Part shown: piece after piece, positions 23,110-28,133 of the stretch
Layout: each line of letters starts with the position of its first letter
Position numbering within the stretch: position 1 is the stretch's first letter
Origin: Anaerolineales bacterium
GTDB taxonomy: Bacteria > Chloroflexota > Anaerolineae > Anaerolineales > Villigracilaceae
Reading direction: 5' to 3'
NCBI GenBank assembly: GCA_020060235.1
Contig: JAGVAO010000264.1
Span: forward strand, 1 to 36,852
Length of the DNA: 36,852 nt
Program-made: the position numbers and the translations under genes
The notes under the pieces: generated by a model
Databases searched by the model: none
Told to the model about the DNA's origin: nothing
What the model saw: the letters and a program-made list of their open reading frames with translations, nothing else

Positions 23110-24498
23110 TTATTCCTGGGCTACCAACCGCCGCGCGGCCTTATTTTGCCGCTCAGCCAACTTGCGCTCATCGACCGTGACCAACTGACCTTCTTTCACG
23201 ACAAACTTGCCGCCGACGACAGTGTAATCGACCCGGCGGGGCTGGCAGAAGACGACTGCCGCAACCGGGTCGTGGACTGCGCCGCCAGCCAGGTCGAGCG
23301 TATTCAGGTTGACGGCGAAGAAGTCGGCGCATTTGCCGGGTTCGAGCGAGCCGATATCTGTCCGCCCCAGAACTGCCGCGCCGCCGCGCATGCCAAGCCA
23401 GAGCGCCTGGCGGGCGGTCATTAATTTCCGGGAGGGGTCGTTGGAGAGTGAAAAGCCGGTAATCCCCTCGCGCAGGCGGGACAAGAGCATTGCCTGGCGG
23501 ACTTCGGCCAGCAGGTGCGAACCGTCATTCGAGGCAGAACCGTCCACACCCAGGCCTACGTTGACGCCCGCAGCCAGGTATTCCCTAATCGGCGCAATAC
23601 CTGATGCCAGGCGCATGTTGGAGGTAGGGCAGTGAGCCACGCCGCAGTTGTGTTTGGCAAAAACCCCAATCTCAGCGGCGTTGACGTAGACCGAGTGCGC
23701 GAACCAGACATCTGACCCAACCCAATCGACCGACTCCATATAACCGACCGGGCGGTAGCCAAATTTTTCGATGCAGAATTGCTCCTCGTCTTCGGTTTCA
23801 GCCAAATGGGTGTGCAGGTGGACTCCGTACTGGCGCGCCAGTTTTGCCGATTCGCGCATCAGGTCGCCGGTGACGCTGAAGGGCGAGCAGGGCGCGAGCA
23901 CGATTTGGGTCATCGAACCCGGCCTGGGGTCATGGTAACGCTCAAGTAAGCGCTGGCTGTCAGCCAGGATGATGTCTTCTTTATCGGTAACCGAGTCTGG
24001 GGGGAGTCCGCCCTGGGATTCGCCCAGGGACATCGACCCCCTCGAGGCGTGGAGCCGGACTCCCAGCGAGAGTCCCGCCTCGATTTCATCGTCCAATTTG
24101 GAGCCATTGGGGAAGAGATACAGGTGGTCGGACGCGGTGGTGCAGCCCGCAAGGGCCAGTTCGGCCAGGGCGGTCTGGGCAGAGGTGAAGATGTCGTCCG
24201 GTTGGAGGCGCGCCCAGATTGGGTAGAGGGTTTTGAGCCAGTTGAACAGGTTGGCGTCCTGCGCGGCGGGGATGTTGCGGGTCAGGGTCTGGTAGAAGTG
24301 GTGATGGGTGTTGACCAGGCCGGGCAGGAGGACGTGGCCGGAGAGGTCGAGGACTTCGTCGGCTTCGTGAGGCAAGTTGGCAACCCGCCCTACCTGCTCG
24401 ATGAAGCCGTCACGAACAAAAAGACCACCGTCCGAAAACTCGGTCTGGTGGTCGTCCATGGTGGCGATATAGGCGTTTTTTACAAGGAGGGTGCTCAT
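23110..24498 (-). CDS. 8-oxoguanine deaminase (SsnA-related amidohydrolase)
   Basis: A 462-residue metal-dependent amidohydrolase. The metal motif THHH is at about residues 64-67 in LPGLVNTHHHFYQTLTRN, with further metal or catalytic residues in HLHTHLAETED, WFAHSVYVN and GLGVDGSASNDGSHL. The blocks TASDHLYLFPNG, SMSLGESQGGLPPDSV and CPTSNMRLASGIAP are those of characterised 8-oxoguanine deaminases (recalled Pseudomonas enzyme), which give urate and ammonia. SsnA of E. coli is a relative. It is the first gene of the purine operon, behind a consensus promoter and a perfect palindromic operator. Its binding site is weak (AGAAGAG). Confidence 0.93.
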   Translation of the reverse strand: MSTLLVKNAYIATMDDHQTEFSDGGLFVRDGFIEQVGRVANLPHEADEVLDLSGHVLLPGLVNTHHHFYQTLTRNIPAAQDANLFNWLKTLYPIWARLQPDDIFTSAQTALAELALAGCTTASDHLYLFPNGSKLDDEIEAGLSLGVRLHASRGSMSLGESQGGLPPDSVTDKEDIILADSQRLLERYHDPRPGSMTQIVLAPCSPFSVTGDLMRESAKLARQYGVHLHTHLAETEDEEQFCIEKFGYRPVGYMESVDWVGSDVWFAHSVYVNAAEIGVFAKHNCGVAHCPTSNMRLASGIAPIREYLAAGVNVGLGVDGSASNDGSHLLAEVRQAMLLSRLREGITGFSLSNDPSRKLMTARQALWLGMRGGAAVLGRTDIGSLEPGKCADFFAVNLNTLDLAGGAVHDPVAAVVFCQPRRVDYTVVGGKFVVKEGQLVTVDERKLAERQNKAARRLVAQE

Positions 24499-24516
24499 GC
24501 TCTTCTGCCTGAACGA

Positions 24517-24564
24517 AAGTTGTCTGACAACTTATAGTTTAGCAGAAAGAGGTAGACAAGTCAA
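24517..24564 (-). promoter_or_regulatory. Purine operon promoter and palindromic operator
   Basis: On the minus strand, TTGACT (24559-24564), 17 bases and TAAACT (24536-24541) form a good promoter. A perfect palindrome with 8-bp arms, AAGTTGTC-N-GACAACTT (24517-24533), starts right after the -10 box. Its core TTGTC-N-GACAA fits the TNGTNNNACNA pattern of many GntR-family operators and recurs before the xdhD-like gene. Confidence 0.8.
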
Positions 24565-24586
24565 TTGGTTTCTGAGAAAGCAAAAA

Positions 24587-24612
24587 AATGAACGCTCATT
24601 TGTTGTATAATT
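24587..24612 (+). promoter_or_regulatory. Promoter region of the decayed toxin-antitoxin pair
   Basis: TATAAT (24607-24612) lies 6 bases before AGGAG and 16 before the ATG at 24628. Just upstream is the near-palindrome AATGAACGCTCATT (24587-24600), which could be an operator. The -35 box is not clear. Confidence 0.5.
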
Positions 24613-24627
24613 TTTGCAGGAGAACTT

Positions 24628-24920
24628 ATGAGTCAGGCAGAACGGTTGAAATCAAAGCGTAAGGACATCCTGCGCCTGGCCAAGCGTTACGGCGCATCCA
24701 ATTTACGCGTCTTTGGCTCGGTGGCACGCGGCGAAGCAAATTCCAACAGTGATATCGATTTGCTCGTGGAACTCGAACCAGGGCGCGAAGCCTGTTTGAC
24801 CTGGGTGGCCTGCTTGTCGAACTGGAAAACCTGCTTAAGTGCAAGGTTGATTTGCTCACTGAAAAATCGCTGCACTGGTATATTCGTGACAAAGTTTTGA
24901 ATGAGGCCCAACCCCTGTGA
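24628..24920 (+). pseudogene. MntA-like nucleotidyltransferase antitoxin, frameshifted
   Basis: The first 50 or so codons encode a minimal nucleotidyltransferase: [24 protein letters not shown] has the GSx10DxD active site of MntA antitoxins, which adenylylate HepT toxins. At about 24790 the frame breaks. The original frame continues as nonsense to a stop at 24900. The next frame gives the expected family end ([15 protein letters not shown], then [17 protein letters not shown]) to a TGA at 24918-24920. The restored gene would overlap hepT by 4 bases in the usual way. The intact 90-residue reading is therefore not the original protein. Confidence 0.8.
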
Positions 24921-25244
24921 AAGACGAGAAACTTTACATCATTCATATCAGCGAGTGTATTGAACGCATCGAAAATATACCGAGAGCGGCAAAGATGCCT
25001 TCATGCAATCAGACCTAATTCAGGATGCAGTCATCCGTAACTTGCAAGTCATGTCAGAGTCGACCTGCGTCTTTCTGATGAGACACAAGAATTCTATGCT
25101 GAGGTCGAGTGGTTCAAAATTCGCGATTTTCGTAATGTTCTCGTTCATGACTATCTTGGAACAGACCTGGAACGAGTCTGGATGATAATTGAAAACGACT
25201 TACCGGCACTAAAAACGGTTGTTCAAAAAATGCTTCTTCGCTGA
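24917..25244 (+). pseudogene. HepT-like toxin, at least two frameshifts
   Basis: It begins at a GTG overlapping the antitoxin stop (KDEKLYIIHISECIERIE). A first shift near 24978 leads into another frame (TESGKDAFMQSDLIQDAVIR and LQVMSES). A second near 25060 returns the family end (LRLSDETQEFYAEVEW, then FRNVLVHDYLGTDLERVW). The RNase motif RNVLVHDY is still readable. With the antitoxin shift, three breaks in 600 bases, and none in neighbouring genes, point to decay rather than read errors. Confidence 0.8.
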
Positions 25245-25289
25245 ATATCTACTGCAATCAACCAACACATTCATAAAGGAGATGTGAAC

Positions 25290-25406
25290 ATGGGCGACAA
25301 AGGCGGCAAGAAAGATAAGAACAAAGCAGACAAGCAAAAAAAGCAAAACGAACAAAAGAAAAAGGAGCAACAGAAGAGCAAACTGCCAACCAAGAAACCT
25401 TCTTAA
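25290..25406 (+). CDS. Lysine-rich microprotein (38 aa)
   Basis: A 38-residue gene with AAAGGAG 8 bases before its ATG and a strong terminator directly after its stop. The protein starts MGDKGGKKDKNK and has 15 lysines with many Gln, Asp and Glu, and no hydrophobic core, so it is expected to be unfolded and highly charged. I recognise no family. A second, 24-residue lysine-rich gene lies 500 bases away on the other strand. A role in nucleic-acid or ribosome binding would fit the charge but is not shown. Confidence 0.7.
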   Translation: MGDKGGKKDKNKADKQKKQNEQKKKEQQKSKLPTKKPS

Positions 25407-25414
25407 ATATCCGC

Positions 25415-25457
25415 AAAGCGTCCCCGCCAAAAATTTACAGCCGGGGACGCTTTTTTT
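25415..25457 (+). terminator. Terminator after the 38-aa gene
   Basis: A perfect 12-bp stem (25415-25426 with 25442-25453, arm AAAGCGTCCCCG) and a 15-base loop, then a run of seven T. Confidence 0.88.
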
Positions 25458-25458
25458 A

Positions 25459-25488
25459 TTGCATCGAGGCCACAGCCTGTGATATAAC
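25459..25488 (+). promoter_or_regulatory. Promoter of the FKBP gene
   Basis: TTGCAT (25459-25464), 18 bases and TATAAC (25483-25488) lie between the terminator and the AAAGGAG site of the FKBP gene. Confidence 0.5.
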
Positions 25489-25508
25489 AGCCGAAAGGAG
25501 ACCTTTTA

Positions 25509-25844
25509 ATGAAAACAGATTCTGGACTTGAATATACCGAAATCGAAGCCGGTACGGGCGAACAGGCCGTCGCCGGGAAAACCGTCAGCGTGCATTACAC
25601 CGGCCAGTTGACCGACGGAACCGTTTTCGACAGTTCCTACTCGCGCGGCGAACCGATTAGCTTCCCGCTCGGCGCAGGGCGCGTCATCAAGGGCTGGGAC
25701 GAAGGCATTGCGCTGATGAAAGTCGGCGGCAAGGCCACGCTCACCATCCCGCCGCACCTGGGCTACGGCGAACGCGGCGCGGGCGGCGTCATTCCGCCCA
25801 ACGCCACACTGGTTTTCGACGTCGAACTGGTCAGCGTCAAGTAA
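25509..25844 (+). CDS. FKBP-type peptidyl-prolyl isomerase
   Basis: A 111-residue single-domain FKBP that speeds cis-trans isomerisation of proline bonds in the cytoplasm. The family core is complete: [21 protein letters not shown] with the active-site Tyr and Asp, [43 protein letters not shown]. No signal peptide and no inserted flap domain (so not SlyD-like). AAAGGAG lies 8 bases before the ATG. It is a monocistronic unit between two terminators, flanked by the two lysine-rich microprotein genes. Confidence 0.97.
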   Translation: MKTDSGLEYTEIEAGTGEQAVAGKTVSVHYTGQLTDGTVFDSSYSRGEPISFPLGAGRVIKGWDEGIALMKVGGKATLTIPPHLGYGERGAGGVIPPNATLVFDVELVSVK

Positions 25845-25860
25845 AACCGGGACGAGAATC

Positions 25861-25898
25861 AAAAAATGCGCCGCAAAGCAAACGCGGCGCATTTTTTT
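25861..25898. terminator. Bidirectional terminator after FKBP
   Basis: A perfect 14-bp stem (25861-25874 with 25884-25897) with a 9-base loop, A run on the left and T run on the right. It serves the FKBP gene and the small minus-strand gene beyond it. Confidence 0.92.
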
Positions 25899-25913
25899 GT
25901 GGGGAAAGAAAAC

Positions 25914-25988
25914 CTACTTCTTGTCTTTTTCCTTCTTCTTCTTCATTTTGGACTTGTCTTTGTTTTTGCCTTGCTCTTTGTTTGCCAT
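25914..25988 (-). CDS. Lysine-rich microprotein (24 aa)
   Basis: A 24-residue gene, MANKEQGKNKDKSK and then a Lys/Glu-rich end, with 12 lysines. AAAGGAG lies 8 bases before the ATG and a perfect terminator lies just past the TAG. A TATAAT at 26026-26031 could be its -10 box. It is too short for usual gene finders. It resembles the 38-aa gene at 25290 in composition rather than in alignable sequence. Function unknown. Confidence 0.6.
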   Translation of the reverse strand: MANKEQGKNKDKSKMKKKKEKDKK

Positions 25989-26038
25989 AAGGTTACTCCT
26001 TTCTAATAAAAACAACAGCACCCTTATTATAAATCTTT

Positions 26039-26896
26039 TCAGGGGAAACTTTTCGATAATGGCCCATCCGGCGCGATAAGCGCGGCGAACGTCTCGTAAG
26101 GCACAAGCACCTGTTGCTTCCCGGCGGCATAGGGGGCCACCTGGTACTCGTCGAAAGTCACCAGCAGGCCCTCGTAGGTCAGGTTCCAGTTCAGATAATT
26201 TTCGGGCAGCGGGTCGGCGCCGCCGCTGAAACCGAGTTCAAAACCGATGTCGCGGGTGGCGAGTTCGGCCTTGCAGTAATCCGCTATCATAGTCAGGTAA
26301 TCCGCGCCGGGCAGGAAGAGCATGTCAAGGCTGAGAACCTGTCCGCTTTCGAGGTCGTAGTTCAAGGTGCGGGTCAGGTGATAGGGATGGGCCGCGCCAT
26401 CGGAATAAGCGTCCACGCCAAACTGGATGCTCAGGATGTCGCCGGGCGGCGCAAGTTGGGTAAATGTGACCTGGAAGAAACTGCCCGCCGAAATCGGCTC
26501 CTCGGGCAGGTACTCGAACCCGGACTTGAAACTGGCTGCCATTTCGTCGACCATTTCTGCCGCCAGGCGGTTGAATTCGAGCACACGCGGGTCGTCGGAG
26601 CCTTCCAGCACGGGCGTGTTGGTTTCGAGCGTGTAAACGGGCGAGTCCCCGCTCTCGCTGTACGATTCTTCGGTCAGCGTCACCTGCTGGAAGAGACGCG
26701 GCGTCCCGACCTGGTCGAGGGCTGGCGTTTCAGTCGGGGCCGGAGGCGCATCCGGCGGCGGGGGCAGGGTCGGGGTGGCCGGGACGGGAGTGCTTGTCTC
26801 GGTTCCCTGGAATAGCCGGGGAATGGACATACAGGCAGTCATAAAAACGGCCAGCAACAACACAAGCAAGAAAATCTTAGGGTTTCGCTTTTCCAT
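26039..26896 (-). CDS. DUF3298-type lipoprotein
   Basis: A 285-residue predicted lipoprotein. The signal peptide ends in lipobox MTAC (Cys at about residue 22), and a Thr/Pro-rich linker spans about 32-62. The rest matches the DUF4163-DUF3298 layout found in PdaC and RsiV relatives: QVTLTEESYSE, RVLEFNRLAAEMV, then the C-terminal YDLESGQVLSLDMLF, ITYEG-like LTYEGLLVTFDEYQVAPYAAG and VLVPYETF. This layout binds or senses cell-wall ligands in known members. GGAAGGA precedes the ATG. It overlaps the mrfB end by 20 bases, so it is probably co-transcribed, though a functional link is doubtful. Confidence 0.85.
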   Translation of the reverse strand: MEKRNPKIFLLVLLLAVFMTACMSIPRLFQGTETSTPVPATPTLPPPPDAPPAPTETPALDQVGTPRLFQQVTLTEESYSESGDSPVYTLETNTPVLEGSDDPRVLEFNRLAAEMVDEMAASFKSGFEYLPEEPISAGSFFQVTFTQLAPPGDILSIQFGVDAYSDGAAHPYHLTRTLNYDLESGQVLSLDMLFLPGADYLTMIADYCKAELATRDIGFELGFSGGADPLPENYLNWNLTYEGLLVTFDEYQVAPYAAGKQQVLVPYETFAALIAPDGPLSKSFP

Positions 26897-28124
26897 TTTG
26901 TTTTCCTTCCAGTCTTGCCCGGCGATGCTCCAGGTCGGCCAGCCAGTGAGCGCGGACGTAGCCCGGCAGGCTGGGGGCGGAGGCCAATTCGAGGGCGGTC
27001 AGCGTCCAGCGCAGGGCCAGCGGGATGTCGCGCTGGCGGTGTTCGGCGTGCTTGGCCAGTTCGACATGGGCGTAGATGTGGCCCTCCCCGGCGGCGCGCT
27101 CCCACACTTTAACGGCGGACTCCAGGTCGCCGCGGCGGCGTTGCAGGCTGGCATAGCGGCGGGTCGCTTCGGCGAACCCGGCTTCGGGGAGTTCGCTCTC
27201 GAGGGCGCGCTCGTACAGGCGGGCAGCGTCGTCCCATTTCCTTAAATCCTCGAACAGGCGGGCCAGGGCGAAAATATCCAACCCGTGCAGTTCGGCTTCG
27301 TGAGGGTCGTGCAGCAGCCCGGCGGTATGGTTGAGCAGGGCGGCCATCGAAACCACGTCGAGGCCGTTGTGGTAGAAAACACCCTTAAGCGGGGACGGGT
27401 CGCCGCTGCGCAGGTAGTCGAAGTAAAGATAGGGGATTTCGTAGCCGGGCACTTCCTCGTCGCCGCGCGGGGCGTTCAGGATGTCCACTTCGAGGGCTTT
27501 CAGGGCGCGCGAAGGCAGGCGGTCGCGCCACAGGCGGCGAGCCAGCGGCAGCAGGTCGATGTGGGCAAAACCGTCGAACGGACAGGGAATGCTGTGCAGG
27601 CTGTAACGGGTCTTGAGCAGGGGCGCATCGAAGGATTTGCCGTTGAAGGTGACCAGCGCCTCGCAGGGAGCCAGGAAATCGGCCAGGGCTTCGAGCAGGG
27701 CCGCTTCTTCTTCGGGGGCAGGCATGAAGAACATCGCCAGGTGTAAATTTTCGCCGATATAGCGCGCCACCCCGACCATGAAGGCGTATGTCCCGGTGCC
27801 GCCGGAGAGTCCGCTGGTTTCGGTGTCGAGGAAAGCCAGCCCTTCGGGAGCCAGCCCGGCCAGGCGTGGGTCGCCAGCCCAATCGGCAATGCCGCCCAGC
27901 GGCGCAGACAGGCGGATGGGCAGGTCGCCGTGGGCATAGTCGAGCGGGTAGGTTTTCTCGACCACAAAAGCCGGGCCGCGCCGCGACTCAAGCCAGCGCC
28001 CGCCGAGGGCCGCTTCGAGCGGCTGACGCGCCGCCATGCGCGGAATCTCAACCTGCGGCTGGAGGCCATCCGCGCCAACTTTGACGCCCAGCGATTTGAG
28101 TTTATCGGCCAGGGAAGGGGACAT
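26877..28124 (-). CDS. mrfB: MrfB/YprB exonuclease, RNase H-like with TPR end
   Basis: A 415-residue protein of the YprB family. A DEDD-type exonuclease domain (about residues 95-270) shows FLDTETSGLSGGTGTYAF with the first acidic pair, FNGKSFDAPLLKTRY with the third, and NGLDVVSMAALL near the last. The C-terminal 130 residues form tetratricopeptide-like helices (LYERALESELPEAGFAEA, AVKVWERAAGEGHIY). In Bacillus, MrfB is the nuclease that works with the helicase MrfA to remove mitomycin C adducts. It starts 9 bases after the mrfA stop, with no clear binding site, which suggests translational coupling. Confidence 0.92.
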   Translation of the reverse strand: MSPSLADKLKSLGVKVGADGLQPQVEIPRMAARQPLEAALGGRWLESRRGPAFVVEKTYPLDYAHGDLPIRLSAPLGGIADWAGDPRLAGLAPEGLAFLDTETSGLSGGTGTYAFMVGVARYIGENLHLAMFFMPAPEEEAALLEALADFLAPCEALVTFNGKSFDAPLLKTRYSLHSIPCPFDGFAHIDLLPLARRLWRDRLPSRALKALEVDILNAPRGDEEVPGYEIPYLYFDYLRSGDPSPLKGVFYHNGLDVVSMAALLNHTAGLLHDPHEAELHGLDIFALARLFEDLRKWDDAARLYERALESELPEAGFAEATRRYASLQRRRGDLESAVKVWERAAGEGHIYAHVELAKHAEHRQRDIPLALRWTLTALELASAPSLPGYVRAHWLADLEHRRARLEGKQNGKAKP

Positions 28125-28133
28125 GGAGGAATT

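Noticed and set aside
24587-24600. Second binding site for the TetR regulator
   Set aside because: AATGAACGCTCATT shares eight bases with the tetR operator region but only one half resembles it. The match is too short and belongs to a different promoter.
24628-24900. Intact 90-residue nucleotidyltransferase
   Set aside because: The last 40 residues do not fit the family, while the next frame continues it exactly. A frameshifted gene explains this better.
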